NCBI RefSeq assembly: GCF_000346465.2
Contig: NC_034016.1
Span: 5,316,031 to 5,380,030, forward strand
From: Prunus persica
Taxonomy: Eukaryota > Streptophyta > Magnoliopsida > Rosales > Rosaceae
DNA: 64,000 nucleotides
Direction: 5' to 3'
The notes under the pieces are model-generated. The model saw nothing but the letters and a program-made list of their open reading frames with translations, had not been told where the DNA came from and searched no databases. Shown here piece by piece: positions 10,934-23,549 of the stretch (positions are counted from its first letter, which is position 1; every line of letters begins with the position of its first letter). The position numbers and the translations under genes were made by a program.

Positions 10934-12400
10934 ACATCAACATAAGTATTTGGTGATCATTTGAAGTATGTATTTATTATTAATTTTGTGAAGTTTTGGA
11001 CAATTTTTATGGATGTATCTTATTTTTAATTTTGTGTGGATGTTTTTTTAAAATTAGTTATTTATGATATTTTTAAAAAAAATCTAATAAACATTAAAAT
11101 TAATTTTAATATAAAATAATTTTGAAGTTCAATGCATTCCAGCCAGCACTTGTACCAAACTACGAACTTGACTTAAGTCCAGTGCAGTCTGCCCAACTTA
11201 AATGTGCAAACAACTTATTAAAGTCTAGCACAACCTAAGCTAGCCCAGTCCAACACTCCAAATCTTATCATAACCAGTTCAATACGACTACCAAATGGGG
11301 CCTAATATCATAAATTGAATTAATTAAGAGGTAGTTGATCCCATACTCATTCATTCTCTCTATTAAAAGTCATACTCCAACCCAAACTATTTTTATCTTT
11401 TCTTCATATCCTTATCTCTTTACATTCCTATCAAAACTATTTTTTAAGCCGATATCATTCAACATAAACTCATCATTTTTGGTGACCAGGTTTGGATTGG
11501 ATTAAGAGGTAGGATTAGATTACAATAGATTACATTGGATTGGAAATGATAAGTATCTTTCATTAGCACTAGTGCCCCGGGTTTGTTTTGCAGCTCCCGA
11601 TATTGAGTTCAAAGTCAAGGGGTTGGAGGAGTGGATTATGTATCCCACTTTCTTAGTATGATAAGTCATCTTACAAAAATGCACATAACGAGATTACAGT
11701 GGGATTATCTTTTATCCAATCTGCATCCATTCTTTTAGCACCAAACATAGTATTGAATTAAGCTAATCCAATCCTTCTACTTATCTTACCCACCAAACAA
11801 AGCCTATGTGAGTGGACTATGAGCTAAAGTTTTATCCTGCTTAATTATTTCTAAAGCAATACTTTTGGGATAAACATGGTCAAAAGTGAGCAAAACCAAT
11901 GAGAAAGAATATGTTTCGCATGCAATTCGTTTGACTGTCTTATTTTCCTCATACTATTTGTTTTATCGTTGAAAGCCAATTTATACTTTTATCTTTGGTA
12001 TGTTAAAATCAAGAGAGCCACTGCTTTTTGCACAAAGAGGCGTAGAGCATAATAAATCCAATGTGCATACACACAATACAAAAGTGTACAGAAAACTAAA
12101 ATCCAGAAGAAAATAAAAATAAAAATAAAAGGCAGTGTCGTAATCAAATAAAATTATGTTTGTAAACTACTTTACTACTTGGCTTCATTATCAGGAGACT
12201 CCAAGATTGGGACCCACAAAACGGAATGCTGGATGTTGTAGTTTGGATTTTTTAATTATTATTATTGTTCATTAATTTTTATATAAAATAGAATAAACAA
12301 TTATTAAGTTATTTAATTGTTTAATTAAAATATAAAGTGGAAGGGGAAGAAGTTGGACCGAATCTGAGGTGTCTAATGGTGTGGGCCCCCACGTACTCAA
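10934..12400. other. Gene-free AT-rich interval with repeat remnants
   Basis: No coding region is supported. Near 11286-11302 the sequence gactaccaaatggggcc followed by taa looks like the right end of a PIF/Harbinger element (terminal ggcc...tttggtagtc, TAA target). At about 11486-11810 an imperfect inverted pair (tttggattggattaag on the left, its near complement near 11757-11800) resembles a decayed MITE. The rest to 12400 is AT-rich flank of the next gene. Confidence 0.4.
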
Positions 12401-13021
12401 GCCCAGGATTTGACTGAAAACGGGGCTGCCCAGAGTCACGTCCCTTTCCACGTTGTAGCGCCAAGGCGTTTTGACTGCGTCCGGGCAGCGGTCAGCACCG
12501 TTCGGGCACCTCTCTCTCTTCTTTTTGCACTCTCACTCCACTCTCTCACTCTTCTCTCTCTGTGCGCGCACGCCTCACTCGAAAAAAGCGAAAATTAAAA
12601 AAATTAAAAAAAAATTAAAAACTGCAAGAGATATAACTATTAAGAATCCCACGCAAATGCTCAGACACAGAGAGAGAAAGTGAGGAAGAGCAAAAGGGTA
12701 AGTTTGGCGAAAAGGGGAGCAGAGAAAGAGAATAAAATGGTTGAAAATTTGTAGGTGTTTTTTTTAAATGTGTTCTTTTAGCTGGTGAGATCAGGCTTTC
12801 TTATTTATAAAAAAAAAACCATTTTTGATTTTGGTTTTGGTTGAGTGGGTGAAATTTTGGATTTTGGAAAGTGGGTAATGGTGGGTTTGTTAGGGTGAGA
12901 TTTCTGAGCTGGGATTTTGGTAATCTGAGTTGGGTTTTGGGGGGTGGTTGTGGGTTTTCTGTGATGGTGTGTTTGGGTGTAAGATACCATTTGGATCTGA
13001 GACTTGAAAAAAGCAAGTGAG
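12400..13021 (+). promoter_or_regulatory. SERK proximal promoter and 5' leader
   Basis: The 620 bp before the SERK ATG contain a pyrimidine-rich stretch with repeated ctctct runs (about 12511-12562), typical of plant core promoters and 5' leaders, then an A-rich and a T/G-rich leader. No TATA box is evident at a convincing distance. The transcription start and any 5'UTR intron cannot be fixed from sequence alone. Confidence 0.4.
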
Positions 13022-16000
13022 ATGGAGAGCAAGGTAGGGAATTCACTTTGTCTCTGGTTGATCTTAGTGGCTCATCCACTATGGATGACAATGGTGCTTG
13101 CTAATATGGAAGGTATGCTGTTGTTTGCTTTGTTGAGCTAGCTCACTTTGGTTGATTTTTGTTTCTTCATTCTCCTTTCCTTTTCCTTTCGCTCTCTTTT
13201 TTGTCTTTTTTGAAAATTATATTTTTGTTTACTGGTTTCATGAATTTCTGGAAATGGGGTTCTGTTAACTTTTGTTGTAAAGATTTATGGGTTAATGGAA
13301 TATAGTATGCTCATTTAAACTTACTTACCTTGTACTGAGTATTGAAAGACATTTATGAATCTTGAATATTGGAGTTTTTTATGTTTTTGATTTGTTTACA
13401 AAGCTCTTAAATTTAATGAAATGGAAGCTGAACTTTGGTGTGACAAAGCTATGATGAATTATACAATTTTATGGCTTCTGTTGGTGTTTTGGTTGCTATA
13501 ACTCAACCGGTACTTGATATTAAGTGCTATTATTTGGTTCTCTGAATATGACTTTATGATGTGTGTTGGTTGGATAGACCTCTATTTATTTGTCAAAAGT
13601 TATGAGTCAATAAGACTTTGAGGGTAATAGTTTCTTTCTATTGGCCTTCTTATTTTAAAATCATCTCTACTATAGTCAAGGAAGTGAACCCTCAGAACTT
13701 TATGATTGAAAACCTGACATCCACCATTTGTTTCTGCTTGTGAACAATTGTGCAAGCACGAGATTGATGGGCTTTATTTTATTTTATTTGTAAATCAAGT
13801 CTGCCAAATTCCTCAAACGCAAAAGCACAATGGTTTTTAAGCTCAATGGTCTATGACCTTTTAAGCATCATATGTGCTGATTTAAGTTCTCATGCAATCT
13901 GGCCTTCCTGCATAATGGTTTTGTATCTGTTTCTGGAAATTCTAGGGAAGCATGCTTTGCAAAATTCAAACATCGTTGTCTGATATGCTATGTCAAGTGT
14001 GTTAATCGTTTATATAGCAAGCAACTAATGGCTTTTCCTTTTTTTCCCCAAACAGGTGATGCTTTGCATAGTCTAAGGACCAATTTGGAGGACCCTAACA
14101 ATGTCCTGCAAAGTTGGGATCCTACCCTTGTCAACCCTTGTACATGGTTTCATGTCACATGCAACAATGAAAATAGCGTCATAAGAGTGTATGTTGTCTC
14201 TCTGACATCTACAAAGAAAATGCTCTTGTATTACTCCTCTCGGGAAGAATTCAATTGACAATGCTTTGTTTTGTGTTTAATTCCAGTGACCTTGGAAATG
14301 CACTCTTGTCGGGTCAACTTGTTCCACAGCTCGGCCTTCTTAAGAATTTACAATATTTGTAAGTTACTTTGTGCTTCGATTCTATGCTGTTGGCTATCAT
14401 TCTTTTCTAAGTGTTGTTAGTCCTAATGGAGTTACTCTGGTTGCTTTTTTATTTTATTTTTTATTTCATGCATAGTCATTTGATTGTTATGCATATGAAA
14501 TAAATATATTTAGCAGCTTAGTACCAAGGCATTGCCTAGGCTATGGCTCAAGTGAGTAATATCAGGTTGGTGTGGGATACTTAACTGAAACACAAATACT
14601 ATGAACATTAACATTGTGGTATGTTAGAAAACAACATTTGAGGTAGGATAATATGAGGAATATGATGGCAGATACATTAAATTCCTGGAAGAAACAATTA
14701 GTTCGTATAATGTAACTAAAGCACGTGGATAGGTTTAAAGAACTTAGTGTACACTGTGTATCTATTTTGCCGGTTTTGTTGGAACTTAGAAATACTGGTA
14801 TCTAGTTGAAGGAAAGGACATAAGGTTATGAAATACAAGAAGTATTAGTGGCAAGTGGCAGACTGTTTTGTCTATGAGGTAGGTGGTGGGTTGCGGCCTA
14901 CTTTAGGGTTTAGGGTTTAGATTGCATGAATGGATAAATATATATATGACCTTCTTTAATCAAGTTGGAATCAGTATAGATCAACCCTAAACGTAATCTA
15001 CTTATTGATTGGAATTTTGTTGAGAGACTACTTTTTGTAGCAATCTTCTGTAAGAAGGTTCTCTGTTTATGGTGTTGTATGTCAAGCTTTGGAAGTTATA
15101 TGTAGCCACAGGTCTGGTAGAACACCATTTGTGAACAATGAGATGTGGCTCATTGTAGAGATTTTTCCTTGAATGTTAGTCAAGTTTTTTTCAGTTCACA
15201 ATTTTTAAGTGTATCATATGTATTTGTGGGAATGTTCTCAAAATGTCATCTGACTTTCGTTCAGTGTTCCTGAAATATGTTAACTGGCTTTTTTGGTTGC
15301 TTCTGGTCCAGAACCCAAATAGTCTATCAGAAGCTGAATGAAAAAAAATTGTTAAATTGTTACAATGGAAAAGTTTTGAACACTTTTATTTATGCCCAAC
15401 AGTGGAAATCATTTTTGAACCATATGTTTCATCTGGCATGTTCATGTTTTGGCCATTCGCCGAGATATTCTTTTGGAAAAACATATTGTAATGACACCTT
15501 TTGCACGCCCAAATCCTAAATAAAGTGTTTGGTGCATATCAAATTATCAGGAATTCACTTATGAATATTATCTACACTGTTATCTTTACTTAGACATACA
15601 TGCTTTCAGGTCATAAACTAGATTTTCCCAAAAAGTGTGGTAACTTAAAGTTTTGATGTTAAATATGTCCATGCTGATTTGTTTTCTGAAAATGAGATCT
15701 ACCAGTGTCTTATGATTTTCCCCGAGTCATCTGATATTATTGCAAACTTTTCCAGAGCTATGTATTAAATTTTTTTCCCCCTTAAATGACAGGGAACTCT
15801 ACAGTAATAACATAAGTGGACCAATTCCTAGTGAACTGGGGAACCTAACCAGCTTGGTGAGCTTGGATCTTTATTTGAATAGTTTTGCGGGTCTAATCCC
15901 AGACACCTTGGGCAAGCTGTCAAAACTGCGATTCCTGTGGGTATACTTGTCTTTTACCTTGTTTCTTTAATGTCCACATTCTAGACACACATGCCCGTGA

Positions 16001-16785
16001 TATTTGGCTAGTTTTCTAAAACCTGAGGGCCTAACAAAGAGAGCATATATTCATGAACTACTGAGACTAAGAGGAAAGAAAACAAGATTGAAAGAAGTAT
16101 TTATTTGCATAGAAAAACACAAATTTATTTTATGACTTTACCATATTTTTTGATTTTGGGAAATGGAAGAAAGTAAAAGAATATATGTCATAGTACTTTG
16201 ACTATCAAGTGTGTAACAAACATATAAGAAATTTGCTGCTCCATGTTTAAGATTGTAAAGGATTTGAAACGCTACATATTATATTCATAAAGTAAAAGTT
16301 CCATTCACTAAGCTCTGTAATTGTAGAAGCCTGTACACGTATTTGATATAAAAGTAACATCAATAAAATATAGGTTGTCCTCCTTGAACTTCCAAAACCA
16401 CAGCAATGTTGATGGCACAAAGGAGACTAAGTTCAGTATTTTTGTGTTGTCAACATGACACACATATATAAAATCAAGTGGCTTTATAATATCATTGTAA
16501 TTATATTACACACGTGTCAAACATTTCATTCCAAAGAACAAATATGTATAAAACATTTTGCTCGTGCCTTTCTAACAGACTAGCATAAATAGTCTATAAT
16601 ATTGTTGTTTTCTAATGATTCAAATGAGTAATATTATTTGATTGATTGTTGATGTTAACATCTATTTTCTTGAAAACTTTTCTGTAAGGATAGCCGACTT
16701 AACAACAACAGCTTGGTGGGTCCGATCCCTATGTCATTGACTAATATCTCCTCACTTCAAGTACTGTGAGTGCAAATTTTGATTT

Positions 16786-16828
<43 letters not shown>

Positions 16829-19800
16829 GCTCATGTCTCATGTGTGGTATTTGTTCATTGCAAGAATTATATGCTCTGACGTTGTATTTCTAAATGTAGG
16901 GATCTGTCAAATAATCACCTCTCTGGAGAAGTTCCGGACAATGGCTCCTTCTCTTTATTCACTCCCATAAGGTTTCTTCTTAATGTTGAAATTATCTTGC
17001 ATTTTCTGACTCTGATGTTGGTGATATGCTGAGGTGTTCTCTGTCGTTTGCAGTTTTGCTAACAACTTGAATCTATGTGGCCCAGTAACTGGTCGCCCCT
17101 GCCCAGGATCTCCTCCATTTTCACCTCCCCCACCTTTTGTCCCACCACCCCCCATTTCAACACCAGGTGATTGATCTTCTTATTTCTATTAAACCTCCAG
17201 GGTTTTAGGTGATGGTTATATATAGCACATCTTCCTCCATGGTCCTGGACTCCTATGATTTCACATCTTGGTTATGATACTTAAGTTCATTGCTTCTCTA
17301 TTGTCTTTGGGAAGTGTTATTTATGTAGTAGTTGTACTTTTATTCTACTTTTATTGATTACTCGGCCAATACGGACAGTCTTTTCTTATTCTTTTGCTGT
17401 ACCTTTTTTTTTTTTTTTTTTTCTTCCTCTCGCTATTCTTCCCTGGTTACTACTCAATAGTGAACTACAGTGAGCTTTATTGCATCCTTTATCTGCAAAG
17501 GCAAATATGTGTTAAATTTGGTAGGCAGGTTTCTTCATTTTAGTTCGGGTTTTGTAGTTTCACTCTTCCAGAATATGAATGAACTGCATTATCCTTCTGA
17601 AATTTAATTTTGATGAACTGTTGGCAAGTTTTTGTTGGTGCACTTCCAAGTTTTTGATGGGCATGGTGTTTGGGAGATGTGCTGTCATGACAATCTTTTG
17701 GGTGGTATGGATAGAGAGGAATAGAAGAATTTTTCAGGGAGAAAGGGATGAGCAGGTGGATCTTCTATGCGATAGAGTTCGTTTTTGGGGTTCTCTTTGG
17801 GCGTTGGTATCTTCAGAATTTAGGATAGTTCTTTTCAACCTTTATTGTATTATTGGAATTCTGCTGTATACTAGGTTTTTTTAGGTCTGCTGCCATGTAT
17901 CTTTATTGCCTAGCTTTGTTTTGCAGTCTTTGTGGTTGTATTTAGCTATAATGAAATTATGTTTCTTGTCAGAAAAAGAAAAAGAAAAAGAAAGTTGAAG
18001 TGTTGGCAAGTGTACTTTTCATTGGCTTTAAAGCTTTGAGTATGTAGTATCTAATCTTTATTTTCTTCATAATACAGGAGGGAATAGTGCCACTGGGGCT
18101 ATCGCTGGTGGAGTTGCTGCTGGTGCTGCTTTACTATTTGCTGCCCCTGCAATTGCATTTGCATGGTGGCGACGGAGAAAGCCGCAAGAATTTTTCTTTG
18201 ATGTACCTGGTTAGTAATTCAACTTAAATATGGGTCAGTTTCAGCGTAATTGTTTGTTTAAAATATTATCTATATCTCTTTGTAGCTGAGGAGGATCCTG
18301 AAGTACATCTTGGGCAGCTTAAGAGGTTTTCTTTGCGAGAATTACAAGTTGCAACAGATAGTTTTAGCAACAAAAACATTCTGGGGAGAGGTGGGTTTGG
18401 TAAGGTCTATAAAGGGCGACTAGCAGATGGTTCACTGGTCGCTGTGAAAAGACTGAAAGAAGAGCGCACCCCTGGTGGGGAGTTGCAGTTTCAAACAGAA
18501 GTAGAGATGATCAGCATGGCCGTGCATCGAAATCTTCTTCGGTTACGTGGGTTCTGTATGACACCAACTGAGCGATTACTTGTTTATCCTTATATGGCTA
18601 ATGGCAGTGTTGCCTCATGTTTAAGAGGTAGAGCTTCAACACATTTTGATACACTTTCAGGATGATACTTTATTGCTTCAGAAGCTTACTTTATCTCATT
18701 CAATTTGTGCTTTCAAGGTCTAATCCTGTTTGCTATTTCCTTATAGCTTCCTTAGTGTACATTTCTTCCATGATATGTTCAACGTTGCAAATTTACAAAA
18801 GGAATGAATTTTCTGTGTCCAATCCTTTATTCATGCCTTAATTTATGTTTTTTTTTCTAGAACGCCCACCATCCCAACCACCTCTTGATTGGCCAACTCG
18901 GAAGCGAATTGCATTGGGATCTGCAAGGGGTCTTTCTTATTTGCACGATCATTGTGACCCGAAGATTATCCACCGTGATGTGAAAGCTGCAAACATTTTG
19001 CTGGATGAGGAGTTTGAGGCTGTGGTTGGAGACTTTGGGTTGGCTAAACTTATGGACTACAAAGACACCCACGTCACTACTGCCGTACGTGGCACAATTG
19101 GTCATATAGCTCCAGAGTACCTGTCTACTGGGAAGTCTTCTGAGAAAACTGATGTTTTCGGTTACGGCATTATGCTTCTGGAGCTTATTACTGGTCAGAG
19201 GGCTTTTGATCTTGCTCGGCTTGCCAATGATGATGATGTCATGTTGCTTGATTGGGTATGCATCTGTTCCATTATTATTCATGTTCATGGATTTGTTTTA
19301 CTTCTGTCATTATTTTTTATTAGTTAATGCCGCCAGTGAACAATCTCTTGGACTGTAGCTGTGAAGTCGCGTTGTACCTTTTTTACTCTCTATGTTGTAT
19401 CCCTGAAGTAATCCCTAGAAACCAATAGCTCTTTCTTGATTTTGATATCCAACCTTAGAATGAAGGTCAGGGTTATTGAGAGTATCAACCTTCTGAGGTA
19501 GGGTAGGAATGCTTATCAACTTTGCTTCTGTATAACCAACAAAATATAGATGTTGAGACAACACAAATGTGAATTACTAGGTGAAGATTCTGTTGGGATT
19601 TTTTTAATGCTTTCTGGGTAGGTTCCCTTTCCCCCTCTCTCGTAATCACCTTTTTACATGTATATATATTTTACGTTCCCGGACCTGAAGCTTTGCTAGA
19701 GCAAAAAAATTGTTTATTCGTCTTGCCCTCATTATATATTTGGATGAAGTCAAGAAACTCTTGAGAACTGCAGTTTGGATTGTTTTCCTCATATTTTTTT

Positions 19801-20422
19801 TGTGTGTGTAAACATATGTGACGTCAATAAATGGGATCAAAGTTGAATAAAATAGAGTACAAGTGAGGTTTTCTCAACACATCTTATCTTAAAGATGGGA
19901 CATCTTGTATAGAGAATCTCTGATATTTGGTTGCTGCTGTGATATTTGGTTGTTTTTCCCCTATGTAGATACTTGTCTTGTTTAACTCCTGTCTTTAGAT
20001 TTAAGAGAGCAATGATCAACAATCTAGTGCTTGGGGTTTCTCTGGATTGTTAGGAAACTGAGATATGAAATGTCTACAAGATCTCATACATCTGAGTGCT
20101 TTTCCAGGTGAAAGGACTACTCAAAGAGAAAAAGCTAGAAATGCTGGTTGATCCTGATCTCCAGAACAATTATGTAGAAGCTGAGGTAGAGCAGCTAATT
20201 CAAGTTGCACTGCTCTGCACACAAGGTTCTCCAATGGACCGGCCTAAGATGTCAGAAGTGGTGAGAATGCTAGAAGGTGATGGCTTAGCAGAGCGATGGG
20301 ATGAGTGGCAAAAGGTCGAAGTACTCCGCCAGGAAGTGGAGTTAGCTCCTCACCCAAATTCTGATTGGATTGTTGACTCAACAGAAAATTTGCATGCAGT
20401 TGAATTATCTGGTCCAAGGTGA
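13022..20422 (+). CDS. SERK1: Somatic embryogenesis receptor-like kinase (SERK1/2 type)
   Basis: Eleven exons in phase: 13022-13112, 14056-14188, 14287-14358, 15793-15936, 16694-16765, 16900-16971, 17054-17166, 18078-18209, 18286-18627, 18861-19255, 20108-20422, giving 626 residues, the usual SERK length and 11-exon structure. Order: signal peptide (~1-28), LRR N-terminal domain with paired Cys, five LRRs, the Ser-Pro-Pro hinge that defines SERKs ([15 protein letters not shown]), one membrane span (~240-262) and an RD kinase. Visible kinase features: GRGGFGKVY loop, AVKRL lysine (~331), [12 protein letters not shown] (Asp ~430), DFGLAK and the Thr-rich activation loop. The C-terminus ends ELSGPR. 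SERKs are plasma-membrane co-receptors for brassinosteroid, peptide-hormone and immune receptors. SERK1 versus SERK2 is not settled by eye. Intron 7 carries a LINE insertion; intron 3 is 1.4 kb. Confidence 0.95.
16789..16826 (+). repeat. (TC)19 microsatellite in SERK intron 5
   Basis: A pure 38-bp TC run begins 23 bp after the exon 5 donor at 16766. No coding effect. Confidence 0.95.
17630..18000 (+). mobile_element. 5'-truncated LINE (L1-like) insertion in SERK intron 7
   Basis: An open stretch at about 17660-17880 reads [19 protein letters not shown] followed by QGERDE, the C-terminal segment found after zf-RVT in plant LINE ORF2. It ends in a tail of (aaaaag)n at 17971-17994. The 11-bp sequence tgttggcaagt occurs just before (17619-17629) and just after (18001-18011), a target-site duplication. 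The insertion is about 371 bp, same strand as the gene, and leaves splice sites untouched. Confidence 0.75.
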
Positions 20423-20870
20423 CCTTGGCATGGTAGAAGTGAAAAAAGAAAGGGGGAATTATTTTCAACTTAATTTTTTAACTATATATATATTTTTTCT
20501 TTAATGACCATATCCTGATTAATGTATCTTGTAAGTCCATTCTGCATTTTATTCGTTACACTTGTGCATATGAGTTGCTTTACTAAGGTGCAATTTGTAT
20601 CATCTGCTGCAGTTTGACAAAGCCATAATTTTATATATAAGAAGCTGTGGCAGTTTTAATCTTTCATGCTCTGCATGTATATGCCAGGTCAATTTTTTTT
20701 TATTATCTCATCTGTTTATTCATGGGAGGCCTCATCTTTGAATGAAATCAAATCCTGCAGTTAGAGATCAGTTTCCAAATTTGCTCATTCATGTAGGCAA
20801 GTTAAATTTTCACCAAGTTTCATCTTGAGGTCTACAAAAGGTTATGCCAGATGTTATGCTATTGAAACTT
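20423..20870 (+). other. SERK 3' UTR and downstream spacer
   Basis: AT-rich sequence after the stop with several possible polyadenylation signals (for example aatgta/aataaa-like motifs at 20510-20640). No gene is seen. Confidence 0.4.
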
Positions 20871-20873
20871 CAA

Positions 20874-21400
20874 GGGTTAATCGTTTTATTGATTCCTGAA
20901 TTTAAACTTGATTTGCATTTGAGTATTTTAATTTTCAAAATGGTTCTCATGGTCCTTTAACTTTAGTTTCGTTTGGACAAATGGTCCTTTCGTCAAGTTA
21001 ACTTTTCCTGTTAAATTTAGGGGCAAATGGTAATTTTATATAAAAATAAAAAAAAATAATAAAAAAATCATATCTTTAAAATAACAATAAAAGAAAAAAA
21101 ATAACAATAAAAGAAAATCAAATAAAAAATTAACAAAAAAAAAAATTCAAATTTTGGGAGAGTAGAAATCGGGATAGAGGGAGAGAGAGTTTAATTTTAA
21201 TTTTATAGTTTTTTTAATCATATTTTAATTAATTTTGATACAAAAATACCATTTTGCCCCCTGCATTTAACAGAAAAGTTAACAAAATTGATGGCAAGAC
21301 CATTTGTCTTAACGAAACTAAAGTTCAAGGACCATAAGAACCATTTTGGACTCAAATGCAAATCGGGTCTAAATTTAAGGACTAATAAAATGATTAACCC
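20874..21400. mobile_element. Mutator-type MITE with long terminal inverted repeats
   Basis: The element begins gggttaatcgttttatt and ends with the near complement tgattaaccc; similarity of the arms extends about 150-170 bp inward. It is flanked by aaacttcaa (20865-20873) and aaatttcaa (21401-21409), a 9-bp duplication with one difference, which fits the Mutator superfamily. The centre is A/T-rich with no coding capacity. Confidence 0.75.
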
Positions 21401-21409
21401 AAATTTCAA

Positions 21410-23460
21410 TTGAATGAACTTACAGGCAGAAGGAATTACCCAGAGAATGTGATTTATGGAATGAATTTGTGTGAGCATTTTTAGTATAGCCCACCTTTTT
21501 ATAGGGGGGAGGTTTTATTAATATATGGGGTTATTTTTTTTAAAATAAAATTATGTATTCAATTTAGACTTTAAAAATCCAAGGTATTCAATTAGGATAT
21601 TTATAAAAGTATGGGTGTATTCAATTTAGACTTTTATGTACTTTTATAAAATCATACAAACGATTTTGGCGGTAGCATGTATTGTTGGTGGTGCTACTGG
21701 CGGTAGTGGCTTTCTGCAGTTCTACTGGCTGAGTGGCCGTAGTGTGTGGTTGATTATTGGTGGGGAACCAGTAATCATGGGTGAGTCAAGGAACTGATGT
21801 GGTGGTAAAGACTGGCCTTCAAATATTTTCCTTATTGTTTTCCTTCGAAAAATCTTCATATCCTTCAAAACAATGTGAAAAAATTCTTCAATTTTTTTTT
21901 TCCGGGGGATTTGAACGTATGACCTTTTATATTATTGGGAAAAAAAATATCATTAGATTAAGAACTAAGCGCTAATTGCTATCTTAATTACAAACTAATG
22001 TTGACTCAATTGTCCCTAGTTCAACATGTTTTCATCTTAATAGTAAATTAGTTATATGTTGTCGGGGCAAATTTTGGGTTCTTGATTTCTACATTAGATT
22101 CCACTCTGTCGACCCTTCCATGTCGGTAGATTTTGTGTTCATTTTGGTGCATTGGCGGGCCCCATTTTGGTGGAGTTGTTGTTTATCGTGTGGATGTTTG
22201 TGCTTCTGTTTTTTCTGTTTGGTGAAGATTTATTGGTTTTTGTGGCGGATCTGTGGGTATTGGCCTTGTTGTAGTGTGTTTTTATGTGGTGGCAGGTTCT
22301 CCTTCTCAACTTTGGCTACAGTGGTGTGCCGCTCCTGTATTCCTGGAGGCACTGACGGCTATGGTGCTTTTGTGCTAGGCTTTGGTTGGGACTTATGTCT
22401 CTCGGGAGATAACTGTCTGGATTAGGCTTTACCCAAAAAGAATTATGCATTGATCTCTCATTTTATTATATGATTATTTTTGTTTTAAATTTGCATACCT
22501 CCAAACATAAAAATAAAATAAATGACGACATTACTTCAATTTTGCAAGACTCTTAATAATTTGAAGATTCTTCAAGTAAATTTATTCGAGGGACACCATT
22601 TGGAGCCCATAAGAATTTTATTTCAAGAATTCGAACCTTTTTTTTTTCTTTTCAAGTATTCATTTATAGATCGTAAAAAAAAAAGAAAAAAAGAGACAAA
22701 TCGGAAACTGTTAATACATCCACTTATGCTCTACAAGAGAAAATATGCACATAGAAAGGGGAAGATTGAAAAAAAAAAAACAAGGGAAAAAAGTAGGTGT
22801 GGAAATTAAAACAACAATAAATAAAGTCCATTGACAATGAATTACAAATAGTTCAAACTCTCAACATGATCTTGCGGAGAGATGGCGCTTATTTTTTCCC
22901 CCTTGTCAGCATTCCAAAATCTATCATTTTGGTGAAGAACTATAACTTGCTCTCCAAGTACACATAAAGAGGTATGTGTCTGAGGTTCGCTTTCAACTAG
23001 AGAAACTAAAAAAGGGAAAAGAAAAGACTAGAAACTAGTATCTTATTACGTTTGGTTATATGAAGAAAAGGGGAAACAAAGAACGCATTTCATCATAATA
23101 TTCCTTAAAATTAATCTGACGCTTTTTATTTTATAAGCGTATTAAATACCTTACCATGACGATTTTATAACACTCATTGTCTTTTTAAAAATCACGACGG
23201 TGCCGTCTATAAAATCTGGGGACAGTGTTTCTTTCCTTGTAATAATCTGAATAAATTTAAATTTATTTTCAAAATACAGAAACCCTAAATCACTCTCACA
23301 AAATCAAAAGAAATAGGGCGGCAAGCAACCGCTGGAATTGTTTCCTGGTTGAAGTTGGATTTCAAGTTTTAGATTAGGTTTAGATTTTCAAGAACCTATT
23401 TGGATTGGGTATACATAAATATTTACTATACTCCTTGTACCACTCGGATTAGGACTACGT
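21410..23460. other. Gene-free interval between SERK and the RING gene
   Basis: No supported gene. Part at about 22080-22430 is GT-rich and of unfamiliar origin, possibly the 3' part of a decayed retroelement. A single cacgacggtgccgtct motif at about 23196 recalls the CACTA subterminal repeats of the window start. The remainder is AT-rich. Confidence 0.4.
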
Positions 23461-23464
23461 AGGC

Positions 23465-23472
23465 TATATATA
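23465..23472 (+). promoter_or_regulatory. TATA box of the RING gene
   Basis: tatatata in the context aggctatatatatgc, about 80 bp before the ATG at 23550, followed by a pyrimidine-rich leader (ctctctcgtcttttcc). Confidence 0.6.
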
Positions 23473-23549
23473 TGCATTATCAAAATCCCATTTTCTTCAT
23501 TCTTGGTCTCTCTCGTCTTTTCCCATCCCATTCATAATCTCTAGTTACC

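Noticed and set aside
12410..12598. Possible upstream ORF before SERK
   Set aside because: Probably promoter sequence upstream of the transcription start; no evidence that it is transcribed.
14903..14924. Telomere-like tttagggtttagggtttag in SERK intron 3 (also 50577-50595)
   Set aside because: Only two to three units; such telo-boxes are common in plant genomes and do not indicate an interstitial telomere.
18857..19288. 143-codon minus-strand open frame
   Set aside because: Antisense shadow of the SERK kinase exon 10.
22120..22425. 101-codon Cys/Trp/Phe-rich frame
   Set aside because: Composition reflects a GT-rich repeat; no domain or splice context.
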